Positions 8,877-18,765 of a stretch of 64,000 nucleotides of DNA are shown piece by piece. The notes beneath the pieces are model-generated. The model saw only the letters and a program-made list of their open reading frames with translations. It ran no database searches and had not been told where the DNA came from. Both the position numbers and the translations under genes were made by a program. Origin of the DNA: Arachidicoccus rhizosphaerae. GTDB taxonomy: Bacteria; Bacteroidota; Bacteroidia; Chitinophagales; Chitinophagaceae. The stretch lies in the NCBI RefSeq assembly GCF_900107765.1, contig NZ_FNQY01000008.1, positions 1-64,000 of the forward strand, read 5' to 3'. Positions within the stretch are counted from its first letter, which is position 1; each line of letters starts with the position of its first letter.

Positions 8877-9338
8877 ATGAATGATTTAGATCCAACCGAT
8901 TTACAGCTTTTACGGATTCTGGCCAGCAATGCAAAATATACCAATAAGGAACTGGCTCAGATGGTCAATTTATCCGCTTCACCTGTTTTCGAAAGAATAA
9001 AAAGACTCGAGAACCAAGGCTATATAAAGAAATATATTGCTATTCTGGACGCGGAGAAATTCAATCAGGGTTTTATGGTTTTTTGTAATATCAAACTAAA
9101 ACAGCATAATAAGGATATTGGCCACCATTTTGTGGCCGATATCATGGAAATTGATGAAGTGGTGGAGTGTTATAACATATCCGGTGATTACGACTTTATC
9201 TTAAAGGTATATGCCAGGGATATGAAGCATTATCAGGATTTTGTCTTCAATAAACTGGGGTCAGTAACCAGTATAGGCAGCACACACAGTACTTTTGTTA
9301 TGTCAGAGATTAAAAATACACATAATATACATTTCTAA
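8877..9338 (+). CDS. Lrp/AsnC family transcriptional regulator
   Basis: A 153-residue regulator in the Lrp layout. An N-terminal winged helix-turn-helix (NKELAQMVNLSASPVFERIK) is joined to a C-terminal RAM/AsnC ligand-binding domain (about residues 70-145, with SGDYDFILKVYARD). Such proteins assemble as octamers and respond to amino acids. Being divergent from metE-metF across about 220 bases, it is the obvious candidate to control methionine synthesis, though this is inferred from position. I chose ATG 8877 over GTG 8853 because the latter overlaps the -7 promoter box. Confidence 0.92.
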   Translation: MNDLDPTDLQLLRILASNAKYTNKELAQMVNLSASPVFERIKRLENQGYIKKYIAILDAEKFNQGFMVFCNIKLKQHNKDIGHHFVADIMEIDEVVECYNISGDYDFILKVYARDMKHYQDFVFNKLGSVTSIGSTHSTFVMSEIKNTHNIHF

Positions 9339-9371
9339 GTTCTTAGAGTTATTTGTTGCGACAACGGCTGT

Positions 9372-9803
9372 TTATTTTGAAAAGCTCAGGTTCCAGTACA
9401 GGTAGGCAATGAGAAAAACACAGGCTACAAAAATCATAGCGGTACTTAGTTTTATGAGCAGGTCGGAATGATAATAGTCTCCCTGCTGAATCTGCCTTTT
9501 GGTCTTCTGATATCTCAGATAGGCAACCCCTAGTACAATACCTCCCATGGCTACTAAAAACAGGCCAATGAATTGGGAGTAGCCGCTACTGGGAGGTAAA
9601 TTGCTTGTGGCATTTAAAGCAATGGAAATCTGCCTTACAAATAAAGAAAATTTTACAACCACAAAACCAAAGCCCATAATCCCAATGCTTGTTCTGACCC
9701 AGGCAAGAAAGGTGCGTTCATTAGCCAGATGGTCGCTAACGGGTGGTTTTTTATTAGTGATTTGTGGGGTTGGCTGCTGTTGATTGCTTTTTTGTGCATC
9801 CAT
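9372..9803 (-). CDS. DUF202 (YidH-like) inner-membrane protein
   Basis: A 143-residue protein. The conserved DUF202 core, DHLANERTFLAWVRTSIGIMGFG with its Arg-Thr-x-Leu-Ala-Trp element, starts near residue 24. Three hydrophobic segments follow: about 40-60, 78-98 and 115-138. The biochemical role of the family is unknown; members occur as small inner-membrane proteins or beside SPX/VTC polyphosphate proteins. Nothing in the neighbourhood narrows it. The gene is convergent with the Lrp gene and I see no strong terminator between them. Confidence 0.85.
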   Translation of the reverse strand: MDAQKSNQQQPTPQITNKKPPVSDHLANERTFLAWVRTSIGIMGFGFVVVKFSLFVRQISIALNATSNLPPSSGYSQFIGLFLVAMGGIVLGVAYLRYQKTKRQIQQGDYYHSDLLIKLSTAMIFVACVFLIAYLYWNLSFSK

Positions 9804-10069
9804 TTATTCCATTTGAATATAAGCTAAAGATGTTTTTAAGAAACCAGGTAAAGCATCCTTATGCAATGAACAATACGCTAAAATTAAGAAATATTCAGTA
9901 TTTTATTGTAATTACAGGGCTATCCTTTTCCGATGCATGAAATGCAAGGGAATGGCTTGTTTATAAATCCCTAATTTACTTTAGCCAAATGATTTGCTGT
10001 GTGTTTTTCCAGTATCTTTATAAGGGGCTCGGTATTCGCTTTTTCATTGGCTTATAAAAAGGATTTGAT

Positions 10070-11221
10070 ATGCGCAATCTTATAAAAGATCAATCAGTCA
10101 GAATAAAGGTCGCCAAAGTCGTTTTCATGTACGGGCTGTTTATTTTATCTGTTAGTTTACTACAGGCACAAAGTAAAAGCGAAAATGTGCTGGAGCCGGT
10201 TGCTTCCTTTGGAAAGCATATGGCCATCGGTCTTAGCGTTAACAGCAAAAACAGCATATTTGTGTCTTTTCCCGGTTATGACGGAGCGGGAGATAATGCT
10301 CTGTTGGAGGTTGAAAACGGAAAACGGAAACCGTATCCTGATAAAGTCTGGAATACGAAGGGGCTGCAAGGTAATAAAAAGGGGCATTTCGTAAGGATCC
10401 AGGATCTATATGTCGATAATCAGGATAATTTATGGGTGCTGGACTCAAAACCTGCTCCGGACGGAGATATCTTTAAATCGGCATCCAGCCATGACAAGAC
10501 CGGCCATTTTGCCCTGATTAAGATTAATACAAAGACAAAACAGGTAGAGCGGGTCTATGATTTTCAAGGACTGGATAAAGCCCACTCCGCACTCAACGAT
10601 GTTCGGGTGGATACTAAAAAACAAATGGCTTATTTATCGGATCCGGGTCAGGCTGCCATTGTTGTACTGGATCTCCGAAGCGGTAATCTAAGAACGGTGC
10701 TTACCAAATCTCCTTTTACTGTAGCAGGTGATATCGTGCTCAAATATGATGGAAAAGACATGGTGGACCAAAACGGTCATCCTTTTAGCTCTGACGTAAA
10801 TGGGATTGCACTGACCCGTGACGGGAAATATTTTTATTTTAAACCGATTAATAAAAATGCGCTTTTCAGAATAGAAACCAGGTATTTAACGGATAGTACA
10901 TTGTCAGAAAGCGCACTAGCGGCTAAGGTGGAAAATATGGGAGATGTAGGGGTTACGCATGGGCTCATCGCTGATGATAATGGAAATATCTATCTGACAA
11001 ATTCTGAAACTTATTCCATCAGATACCTGAGGCCAGATGGACAGATTAGGGTGCTGGTTAAAGATAAAAACTTATTATGGCCGGACTCCATGGGAATAGG
11101 TGGAGATGGGTATTTGTATATTTCATGTTCACAGCTGCAAAGGCAGCCTGCCTGGAATAAAGGAATAGACAAAACTGAATATCCCTACACGGCATTCAGA
11201 GTAAAACTCCCCTTGCCGTAA
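10070..11221 (+). CDS. Secreted major-royal-jelly/yellow-like beta-propeller protein
   Basis: A 383-residue exported protein. A signal peptide covers about the first 34 residues (hydrophobic core VVFMYGLFILSVSLL, cleavage near LQAQ). The mature part shows propeller-type blades with motifs such as VRIQDLYVDNQDNLWVLD, HSALNDVRVD and SDVNGIALTRDGKYFYF, as in the major royal jelly protein family. Bacterial members are periplasmic or lipid-associated propellers of mostly unknown function. The adjacent flavin reductase starts 58 bases downstream in the same direction, so the two may form an operon. Confidence 0.8.
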   Translation: MRNLIKDQSVRIKVAKVVFMYGLFILSVSLLQAQSKSENVLEPVASFGKHMAIGLSVNSKNSIFVSFPGYDGAGDNALLEVENGKRKPYPDKVWNTKGLQGNKKGHFVRIQDLYVDNQDNLWVLDSKPAPDGDIFKSASSHDKTGHFALIKINTKTKQVERVYDFQGLDKAHSALNDVRVDTKKQMAYLSDPGQAAIVVLDLRSGNLRTVLTKSPFTVAGDIVLKYDGKDMVDQNGHPFSSDVNGIALTRDGKYFYFKPINKNALFRIETRYLTDSTLSESALAAKVENMGDVGVTHGLIADDNGNIYLTNSETYSIRYLRPDGQIRVLVKDKNLLWPDSMGIGGDGYLYISCSQLQRQPAWNKGIDKTEYPYTAFRVKLPLP

Positions 11222-11279
11222 ATGCACGGTGGCTTAAAAAGATATTGACATTCGTAAAAACAAATAAAAACTGAAGACC

Positions 11280-11840
11280 ATGAGTGAAAAAAAGATCGGA
11301 CTTTTTGTAGGAAGTCTTAGAAAGGGTTCTTATTCCAAAGTGTTGGCACATTTTATAGAGGGGTTATCCTCTGAAGTATTTAGTTATAAAATGATTGAAA
11401 TCGGAGACCTGCCCCTTTATAACCAGGATTTTGATGATCATGGTCCGGTCCCGGATTCCTATACCAGGTTTCGGGATGCGGTAAAGCTTTTGGACGGTTT
11501 TATTTTTATAACACCAGAATATAACCGGTCTGTTCCTGCGGTGCTGAAAAATGCGCTGGATGTGGGAAGCAGGCCCTACGGGCATAGCGTATGGTCCTCT
11601 AAGCCAGGTGCGATCATCAGTGATTCCCCGGGTATTTACGGTGGCTTTGGAGCGAACCACCATCTGCGTCAATCTCTGGTTTTTTTAAATGTGTTTCCCA
11701 TGCAGCAACCGGAAAGCTATTTAGCTAAAATAAATTCATCCATTAATGAGCAGGCTGAGATAACCTCAGACAGCCTGAAAGATACGCTTGTTTCGTTTGT
11801 GGAGGCTTTTGAAAAATGGGTTAAAACGGTGCAGGCATAG
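11280..11840 (+). CDS. NAD(P)H-dependent FMN reductase family protein
   Basis: A 186-residue flavodoxin-like protein. FMN phosphate binding is visible in GSLRKGSYSK near the N-terminus, and ITPEYNRSVPAVLKNALD is the family hallmark that cradles the isoalloxazine ring. Members reduce quinones, chromate or azo dyes with NAD(P)H. ChrR/YieF is the nearest well-known type, but the substrate is not determined here. It follows the propeller protein by 58 bases and ends 55 bases before a good intrinsic terminator. Confidence 0.88.
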   Translation: MSEKKIGLFVGSLRKGSYSKVLAHFIEGLSSEVFSYKMIEIGDLPLYNQDFDDHGPVPDSYTRFRDAVKLLDGFIFITPEYNRSVPAVLKNALDVGSRPYGHSVWSSKPGAIISDSPGIYGGFGANHHLRQSLVFLNVFPMQQPESYLAKINSSINEQAEITSDSLKDTLVSFVEAFEKWVKTVQA

Positions 11841-11895
11841 ATTAGTTGACAATAGGCTTTCTTATTGCCCGGATAAATAGACTGTAATAGGATAG

Positions 11896-11931
11896 AATTG
11901 GATTTCAAGTTTTATTGGAATCCAATTTTTT
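11896..11931 (+). terminator. Intrinsic terminator after the FMN reductase
   Basis: AATTGGATT (11896-11904) pairs perfectly with AATCCAATT (11919-11927), followed by a T tract to 11931. It closes the propeller/flavin-reductase unit. Confidence 0.75.
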
Positions 11932-11988
11932 CATAAAGGATATATGGCTGGTCTGTTGAAGCGTTATGACTAATTTTACAGGAATTTG

Positions 11989-12795
11989 TTATTCAAAATT
12001 CCATAAATTATAGGTGGTACCATCAAATGTCCGGAGCGTAATCAGCATCTTCGTCGTATAATTGAATGCATATCTTTTAATCAGTTCTTTTAATCGCTCT
12101 TTGTCGCCGGCATATTGATAAATGAAATTTTTTGTATAAAAATAACCGGGATCATTTTTTTGTTCGATTGTCCCTTTATCGGCAATTGTAAAAAACCTGT
12201 AATATCCCGGCTTATATAATTGGGGTTGAGCTCCTATTGTTTTTAAAGCGGCTATAAATTCATTGACTAATTTTATATCGGATGTGGAATAGTAGTGGAT
12301 ATTGCCAAAAATGGAGTTTAAAGGGATTTTATTTAATTGGGGGTAGGTAACGGTGATTGCCTGATTTTTGCCTAATAATAATTGATAGCTGGAGTCACTT
12401 ACTGCTAAATTTCCTTTTATGGTCGCATGGTGGAACAGGATGCATACCTGATATTAACCTTTTGTCAGGTTATCCAGACGGACCGTAGTCTCTAGTGGAG
12501 TAATGGAAGGCGGGGACTTAGGCAGGTTAAAGAGTTTTATGGAAATACGTTTTTTATTTTTTACCAATTTTGCTTCCAGCTTAAAGCCTGCTTTTTCTTT
12601 AAAACTATCTGAGTAAAAATAAAAGGATAAGGTTCGGTTATTGCGGGTGATGGATTCCTGCATCTGAAGGCTCAACTGATAATTAAATTCAGGTGGTTTT
12701 TTATTTTTACAGCCAGTAAACGTAAGGGTCAAAAATGACAAATAGGACAAAATGGATAAAAGGGGAAGCGTGTGTTTGACGGATATGATTGTCAT
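11989..12795 (-). pseudogene. Lipoprotein gene interrupted by one in-frame TAA
   Basis: From ATG 12795 the frame encodes 113 residues beginning with a lipoprotein signal (LTLTFTGC, Cys29) and meets TAA at 12456-12454. Without any frame change it then continues for another 154 codons to TAA at 11991-11989. The second part begins YQVCILFHHATIKGN and ends TTYNLWNFE, looks fully protein-like and has no start codon of its own near its beginning. The intact gene would encode 267 residues plus the unknown stop-site residue. This is a point nonsense mutation, a sequencing error or recoding. I do not recognise the family. The first part alone would still be exported as a 113-residue lipoprotein. Confidence 0.75.
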
Positions 12796-12992
12796 TTTTT
12801 TTTAGTTGCTGATGGATGAAGTAAAGGTTAAAGCCAAGTTATAACTAATTTTCATATTTTCAGCAAGCTGTTGAAAGCCTTATTTGTTTTCCTATTTCTT
12901 TTGTCGAACACTATCCCTGATGCTTGAACCAAGCCGTAAATATTGAATGGTAATCCGGCTTTGATCGGATTCAGGCTAGCCAAATAATAAAT

Positions 12993-14201
12993 TTAGAAAG
13001 CGGAAGGTTTTTGTAGCCATTGCTGTAAAGGGGTCAGTAACTCATCAAATGATTCGTAATGATAAAATGTATCTCCCTTTACATTTACATATATAGTCAT
13101 ATCACCATATAACGTACTTTCATTATAGGGTTGCAGTATATAAAATGGAAAATACCGGCTGGGCGATTCAACTATTTCAAAATGTATATCCGACGGATGA
13201 CTATAGAGATGTTTACTGACATAACGTTTAAGTTGTTTATTTTGATTTATCTGATGGTAGATGCGTTGCTCTTTTTCGCTATAATGAAAAGGGTAGGGGT
13301 ATAACTGTCCGTCAATGATGCAGCCCGGCCTGGGCGTGTTGAACTTTTTTTTGTAGTTTTTATCAGATGCTATTGATGTGGGCGCATCATTATGCGTCTG
13401 CCCATTCGCTGTTTTTACAGGAAACACCCGTTTGCCTTCCTTGTTAATAATATAGCTGGTGGACGCTTGGCTGGTTGGCTGAACGGTCCAATGTTCGTCC
13501 GATTTGTCAACTACTTTTCTTTTCCATCCACCCGTGTAAACCTTGGCATAACCATAATGAAAAGGGGTGACAAAATCCCACTGGGCAACAATTTGTATAT
13601 TTCCTGCGCGGTCAACAAATCCCATTTTTTGATGATCTACGTACCTTCGAAGTCCCTGCTCAAAATAATCACTGCCATTATCAAAGAACTGTGCCAGATA
13701 TAGGAATGCTCCCTGTCTGTTATAAACCTCGCGAATAGGTATGGCAATTGCCTCAGCGTTATAATTTCTAAGTGATTTTCTGACAGGAAGTTCAATATAC
13801 CCCTCCATAATCGCAGCATCAAGTTTGGAGTTTAAAAACAAGCGGGACTTAGCCGGAATAATTATTTCCCCTTGCCTGTTTTTGACTCCGTATAATGAGG
13901 AATCCTCAGGGTTCTGAAAATAATACAGTGAATCTTCCTGCAGTTGATGGTTACTTGTCAGCAGATATTGCCGTAAGGAGATTTGTTTTGGCTGGCTTTG
14001 GGCCTGCAGGCTGCAAAGGGTAACTTTTGAGGTTATACCTGGTATGTTATCGATGTTCAGGGACAGGATGGATAATAATGGCCATATGACGCAAACAAAC
14101 AGCAGGGCTATTACTCTCTTTATTGATATGTGGCCCAAATAGCGCATAGATAGGTTTTTAATAGATATTCTGAAGGGTTTAGTCGTCCTCAGGCCAGCCA
14201 T
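12993..14201 (-). CDS. WG-repeat-like exported protein
   Basis: A 402-residue protein of unknown function. An N-terminal hydrophobic segment (about residues 28-50, VIALLFVCVIWPLLSIL) followed by CSLQAQ suggests export or a membrane anchor. Three degenerate WG-type repeats are visible: YGVKNRQGEIIIP, GFVDRAGNIQIVAQWDFVTPFHYGYAKVY and SYIINKEGKRVFP, the pattern of KWG/WG repeats. The last 100 residues resemble a different small domain ending in aromatic-rich sequence. Met19 (14147) is an alternative start that leaves a more usual signal peptide. Its neighbour, the broken lipoprotein, is transcribed the same way. Confidence 0.65.
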   Translation of the reverse strand: MAGLRTTKPFRISIKNLSMRYLGHISIKRVIALLFVCVIWPLLSILSLNIDNIPGITSKVTLCSLQAQSQPKQISLRQYLLTSNHQLQEDSLYYFQNPEDSSLYGVKNRQGEIIIPAKSRLFLNSKLDAAIMEGYIELPVRKSLRNYNAEAIAIPIREVYNRQGAFLYLAQFFDNGSDYFEQGLRRYVDHQKMGFVDRAGNIQIVAQWDFVTPFHYGYAKVYTGGWKRKVVDKSDEHWTVQPTSQASTSYIINKEGKRVFPVKTANGQTHNDAPTSIASDKNYKKKFNTPRPGCIIDGQLYPYPFHYSEKEQRIYHQINQNKQLKRYVSKHLYSHPSDIHFEIVESPSRYFPFYILQPYNESTLYGDMTIYVNVKGDTFYHYESFDELLTPLQQWLQKPSAF

Positions 14202-14663
14202 AACCGATACTTTTAAACCAACCTGTACTAAATAGCTGTTTTACTGTTGGCCAGCGCCTGCTTTTACCTGGCCGCCCCTCAACCCTGCTATCGTAAAAAT
14301 ACCGAAAACATTTGGTTGCGACCTACGGCTTTGACTCGCTTTGTAATAAATTTTACATATTATTTTTTGCAAATAATGCGAAAATTAAATGAAGCAGCTC
14401 CATCTTAAGTGAACAAATGAGCTTGATTGAAGGGGGGTTCAGGCTTCCAGGACAGGTAAAATAGATTGTATTTATACTTAAATAATTGATTATCAGATGT
14501 TATTACGCAAACGAATGTGTAGTATTTTGCTAATATCTGTTATTTTTTGTTTTGTCTTTTTTATTTTTACCAAGGTGCGGTCCTTGTTTTTTATGAAAGG
14601 GATGACCAGTATATTAAGAGGAACTGCATTTTAATAATTAAACATTTATCATATTCCATACTC
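14202..14663. other. Intergenic region before the GH31 gene
   Basis: This 462-base stretch separates two divergent genes. An in-frame ATG occurs at 14547, but the 39 codons after it encode no export signal and I treat them as untranslated. I see no clear TAnnTTTG promoter pair, terminator or repeat. Confidence 0.45.
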
Positions 14664-17600
14664 ATGAAGAGGCGACCTCAGCATTTATTTTTGTCTAAAC
14701 TATTATTATCCTGTTTAATCACTGGCGGAAGCTGGCAGATTGCAACAGCAACGGTAAACGTTCCCTCCATCTATGAAAAGGCGGATAGCATTGCCAATCA
14801 GATAAAGACCGTAGAACAGATCAACCCAACGACTGTGCAATTGATTTTTACAGATAATCGCCGGTTAACCGTTGACTTTTACGGACAAAATATTTTCAGG
14901 GTATTTGAAGATATGGAAGGTGGTATTATTCATGACCCGGAGGCAAAGCCGGCTGCCCAGATTTTGGTGGATCAACCCAGAAAAGATCCGGGTAAACTGA
15001 TGGTAAAGGACCTGGGGAGTTCTATTGAGTTAAGCACCGAATTAATAAGTCTCACCTTTAATAAAAGCAATAGCATATTTACCGTGACCAGTAAAAAGAC
15101 CGGTAAGACGGTATTGCAGACCTTGCATCCTATTGAATTTACAAAGGGAAAAGTAAGTCTGGATGTCAAAGAAAATCCGGATGAATATTATTATGGAGGC
15201 GGTGTGCAAAATGGCCGTTTTTCTCATAAAGGCCGTCGCATCTCCATTGAGAATCAAAATAGCTGGACGGATGGCGGCGTCGCCTCTCCGACACCTTTTT
15301 ACTGGTCAACAGAAGGTTATGGCGTGCTATTCTATACGTTTGCACAGGGGGTGTATGATTTTGGGGCCAAAACGCCGGGCATTGTCCACTTAAGTCACAA
15401 CAGCGATTATTTTGATGCCTTTTTTATGATAGATGACGGTGCTACAAAATTATTGCAGGACTTTTACCAGCTGACTGGAAATCCTGTGTTGTTACCGAAA
15501 TTTGCCTTTTATGAAGGTCATCTGAACGCGTATAACAGAGATTTTTGGAAAGAAGATCCTAAAGGGATTTTATTTGAAGACGGTAAACGATATAAAGAAA
15601 GTCAAAAGGATAATGGCGGCATTAAAGAATCTTTAAATGGAGAAAAAGGAAACTACCAGTTCTCCGCCAGAGCGGTCATTGACCGTTACCAAAAAAATGA
15701 TCTGCCACTGGGCTGGTTATTGCCTAATGACGGTTATGGTGCCGGCTATGGACAGACCAGCACGCTGGATAGCAATATAGCCAATTTGAAGTCTCTGGGT
15801 GATTATGCCAGGAAAAAAGGAGTCGAGATTGGACTTTGGACACAGTCTGATCTGCATCCAAAAGCAGGCATCAGTGCGCTTTTGCAAAGGGATATTGTAA
15901 AAGAAGTAAGAGATGCCGGTGTACGGGTGTTAAAAACCGATGTCGCCTGGGTGGGCGCCGGATATTCCTTTGGGTTGCACGGTGTGGCAGACGTAGGACA
16001 TATTGTACCTTATTATGGTCATGATGCCAGGCCTTTTATTATTTCACTGGATGGCTGGGCAGGAACGCAGCGTTACGCAGGAGTCTGGTCCGGTGATCAG
16101 ACCGGTGGCAACTGGGAATATATTCGTTTTCATATCCCTACTTTTATAGGTGCCGGTCTTTCCGGGCAACCTAATATAACCTCCGATATGGATGGTATTT
16201 TCGGGGGTAAAAACCCGGTGGTCAATGCCAGAGGTTTTGAATGGAAGACTTTTACTCCCATGCAACTGAATATGGATGGCTGGGGTTCCAATGAAAAGTA
16301 CCCGCAGGCCATGGGAGAGCCGACAACTTCCATTAATCGTACCTACCTGAAACTGAAATCTGAGTTAATCCCTTATACCTACTCGATCGCTCATCAGGCG
16401 GTATCAGAACTGCCTATGGTCAGAGCCATGTTCCTGGAATATCCAAATGATTATACAAAAGGCAGCAGAACGCAGTATCAGTTTATGTATGGGCCTAATT
16501 TTCTGGTAGCGCCCATTTACCAGGATACCAAATCAGATGCCTTAGGTAATGATATTCGCAATAACATTTATTTGCCCAAAGGGCAGTGGGTGGATTATTT
16601 TACCGGGGACATTTATACGGGAGATGTTGTTTTAAACAGCTTTGATGCACCGATCTGGAAACTGCCTGTATTTGTAAAAAGAGGGGCTATTATCCCCATG
16701 GCTAATCCTAATAATAACGTGCATGAGATCAATACAGCGCTCAGAATATTTGATGTGTATCCGTATGGCAATAGTTCATTCACCGCCTATGAAGACGATG
16801 GTACGACAGAGGCCTATAAAGCAGGCCAGGGAGCAACGACTGTTATCAAATCCGAACAGTCAGCAGATCGGGCTATGATCAGCGTACTTCCGACCCGGGG
16901 TGATTTCGATGGATTTGTAAAGGATAAAGCCACACTGTTTAGGGTGAACCTGACCCGGGCACCGAAATCAGTGGTGCTAAAAGAAGGTAAATCAAAAGTT
17001 AAACTCACTGAAGTCAAGACTTTGTCTGATTTCAATAAAGGAAGCAATGTTTATTTTTATAATAGCGCTCCCGATTTAAATCAGTTTGCAACCAAGGGTA
17101 GTAGTTTTGAACAGGTGAAAATGATTAAAAACCCTGAGCTGCTGGTCAAAACGGCCAAATCGGATATTACGACTACGACCCTTTTGCTGGAAATTACCGG
17201 GTATCAATTTGAAAGTGTCAATAAAGCCTTGCAAAAAACGGGTAGCCTTGAGCCGCCAACTGGCCTGAAAGTGCTGGATAGTAATAAAACGGCCTACAGT
17301 CTGGGGCTGAGCTGGGACGCTTTGAGTAATGCGGATTATTATGAAATCGAGTTTAATCAGATGTTGTATACGCATATAAAGACCACTCAGTTTCTGTTTG
17401 ATCAGTTGATCCCTGAAACGAATTACAACTTTAAAGTAAGAGGCGTCAATAAAACAGGTGCGTCCAGCTGGGCCAGCCTTACCGAAAAAACAGGTAAGAA
17501 TCCATTGGAGTTTGCCATTCATAACATCAGTGCGGTTGCTTCAGCTGCACCGCAGGAAGGTATGGGCGTGGATAAAATGTTTGACTTTGCTGAGGGGGAT

Positions 17601-18545
17601 GACTGGCATACGGATTATGAAGCGAAAGCCGTTCCTTTTGATGTGATCATCGATTTAAACAGCGTAAATGAACTGGATAAACTGCAATACCTGCCCAGGA
17701 TTTCCGGCAGGAACGGGATTATTACCAAAGTCAGGATTTATTACAGTCAGGATAAAAATAACTGGACTGAAGCGGGTGAAGTGAGCTGGAACAGAGATAA
17801 CAAGACCAAGGAATATAGCTTTGGCAGTCATCCTGCCGCCCGTTATATCAAATTATCAGTAGAGGCTGCCGTGGGTGATTTCGGTTCCGGACGTGAGCTA
17901 TATATCTTTAAAGTGCCGGGTTCAGAAAGTTATCTGCCAGGTGACATCAATAATGATCATAAAATTGATCATAATGACCTGACATCCTATATGAATTACA
18001 CGGGCTTAAGAAAAGGGGATGGGGATTTTGAAGGCTATATCAGTAAAGGAGATATCAATAAAAATGATTTAATTGATGCTTATGATATCTCGGTGGTGGC
18101 AACGCAGCTGGAAGGAGGTATAAAGGCTTCTGATCAGCCTAAGGATTTAAACGGCACTCTTGCCATCACGGCAGATAAGCAAAGCCTGCAAAAAGGCGAC
18201 GTGGTTAATATTCAGGTTAAAGGTGTTGATCTGAAAAATGTGAATGCACTGAGTTTTGCCATTCCGTATAATGCAGAGGATTTTGACTATATTGGTGTTC
18301 AACCTTTGCATATGGCGTCCATGGAAAATCTGACCTATGACCGCCTGCATACGGATGGCAGCAAAGTACTGTATCCGACCTTTATTAATGTAGGAGAAAA
18401 GCCGACCTTAAACGGTAGTGAAACGTTGTTTACCATCCGGTTAAAAGCAAAGCGTGCGGTGAAGCTGAATTTAAGTACGGAGCATTTAATGATAGTAGGG
18501 TCAGATTTAAGTGTACAGGCTTTAAAAGGCAGTAAGATTCAATAA
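14664..18545 (+). CDS. Secreted multimodular GH31 glycosidase with FN3, discoidin, dockerin-like and cohesin-like modules
   Basis: A 1293-residue exported enzyme. Signal peptide about 1-25, GH31 N-terminal beta-sandwich to about 240, then the catalytic barrel. VLKTDVAW supplies the likely nucleophile Asp426 and WSGDQTGGNW the likely acid/base Asp478. A fibronectin III module (about 862-945), an F5/8 type C (discoidin)-like module (about 950-1085), a dockerin-like pair of calcium loops (GDINNDHKIDHND and GDINKNDLIDAYD, about 1093-1150) and a cohesin-like beta sandwich (to 1293) follow. GH31 enzymes are retaining alpha-glycosidases; the specificity is not readable. Starting at 14664 gives a proper signal peptide that the in-frame ATG at 14547 would bury. 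It heads the glycan cluster. Confidence 0.88.
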   Translation: MKRRPQHLFLSKLLLSCLITGGSWQIATATVNVPSIYEKADSIANQIKTVEQINPTTVQLIFTDNRRLTVDFYGQNIFRVFEDMEGGIIHDPEAKPAAQILVDQPRKDPGKLMVKDLGSSIELSTELISLTFNKSNSIFTVTSKKTGKTVLQTLHPIEFTKGKVSLDVKENPDEYYYGGGVQNGRFSHKGRRISIENQNSWTDGGVASPTPFYWSTEGYGVLFYTFAQGVYDFGAKTPGIVHLSHNSDYFDAFFMIDDGATKLLQDFYQLTGNPVLLPKFAFYEGHLNAYNRDFWKEDPKGILFEDGKRYKESQKDNGGIKESLNGEKGNYQFSARAVIDRYQKNDLPLGWLLPNDGYGAGYGQTSTLDSNIANLKSLGDYARKKGVEIGLWTQSDLHPKAGISALLQRDIVKEVRDAGVRVLKTDVAWVGAGYSFGLHGVADVGHIVPYYGHDARPFIISLDGWAGTQRYAGVWSGDQTGGNWEYIRFHIPTFIGAGLSGQPNITSDMDGIFGGKNPVVNARGFEWKTFTPMQLNMDGWGSNEKYPQAMGEPTTSINRTYLKLKSELIPYTYSIAHQAVSELPMVRAMFLEYPNDYTKGSRTQYQFMYGPNFLVAPIYQDTKSDALGNDIRNNIYLPKGQWVDYFTGDIYTGDVVLNSFDAPIWKLPVFVKRGAIIPMANPNNNVHEINTALRIFDVYPYGNSSFTAYEDDGTTEAYKAGQGATTVIKSEQSADRAMISVLPTRGDFDGFVKDKATLFRVNLTRAPKSVVLKEGKSKVKLTEVKTLSDFNKGSNVYFYNSAPDLNQFATKGSSFEQVKMIKNPELLVKTAKSDITTTTLLLEITGYQFESVNKALQKTGSLEPPTGLKVLDSNKTAYSLGLSWDALSNADYYEIEFNQMLYTHIKTTQFLFDQLIPETNYNFKVRGVNKTGASSWASLTEKTGKNPLEFAIHNISAVASAAPQEGMGVDKMFDFAEGDDWHTDYEAKAVPFDVIIDLNSVNELDKLQYLPRISGRNGIITKVRIYYSQDKNNWTEAGEVSWNRDNKTKEYSFGSHPAARYIKLSVEAAVGDFGSGRELYIFKVPGSESYLPGDINNDHKIDHNDLTSYMNYTGLRKGDGDFEGYISKGDINKNDLIDAYDISVVATQLEGGIKASDQPKDLNGTLAITADKQSLQKGDVVNIQVKGVDLKNVNALSFAIPYNAEDFDYIGVQPLHMASMENLTYDRLHTDGSKVLYPTFINVGEKPTLNGSETLFTIRLKAKRAVKLNLSTEHLMIVGSDLSVQALKGSKIQ

Positions 18546-18636
18546 TCTGATAGCCAGGCATCTGATGATAATATTTAAAAAGAATCATATAAAATAAATC
18601 GTTTTTGATTTTGGTGTTTTGCAATAATGGAGCACG

Positions 18637-18673
18637 GGGCCTGCAAGTCTGATTGGAGCTTGCGGGCCCTTTT
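18637..18673 (+). terminator. Intrinsic terminator after the GH31 gene
   Basis: GGGCCTGCAAG (18637-18647) pairs with CTTGCGGGCCC (18659-18669) with one T-G wobble, then TTTT. It separates the GH31 gene from the esterase downstream. Confidence 0.75.
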
Positions 18674-18765
18674 GCTATTGAATGCGATCAGGAGGCTGAT
18701 TATTTGCCTTTCAAATTGTATCTTCGATATTGAATCCGGCGCTTTGGCGGGCAATAATTTATTAT

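Noticed and set aside
14547-14663. N-terminal extension of the GH31 protein
   Set aside because: The 39 extra codons hold no export signal and would bury the proper signal peptide that begins at 14664.
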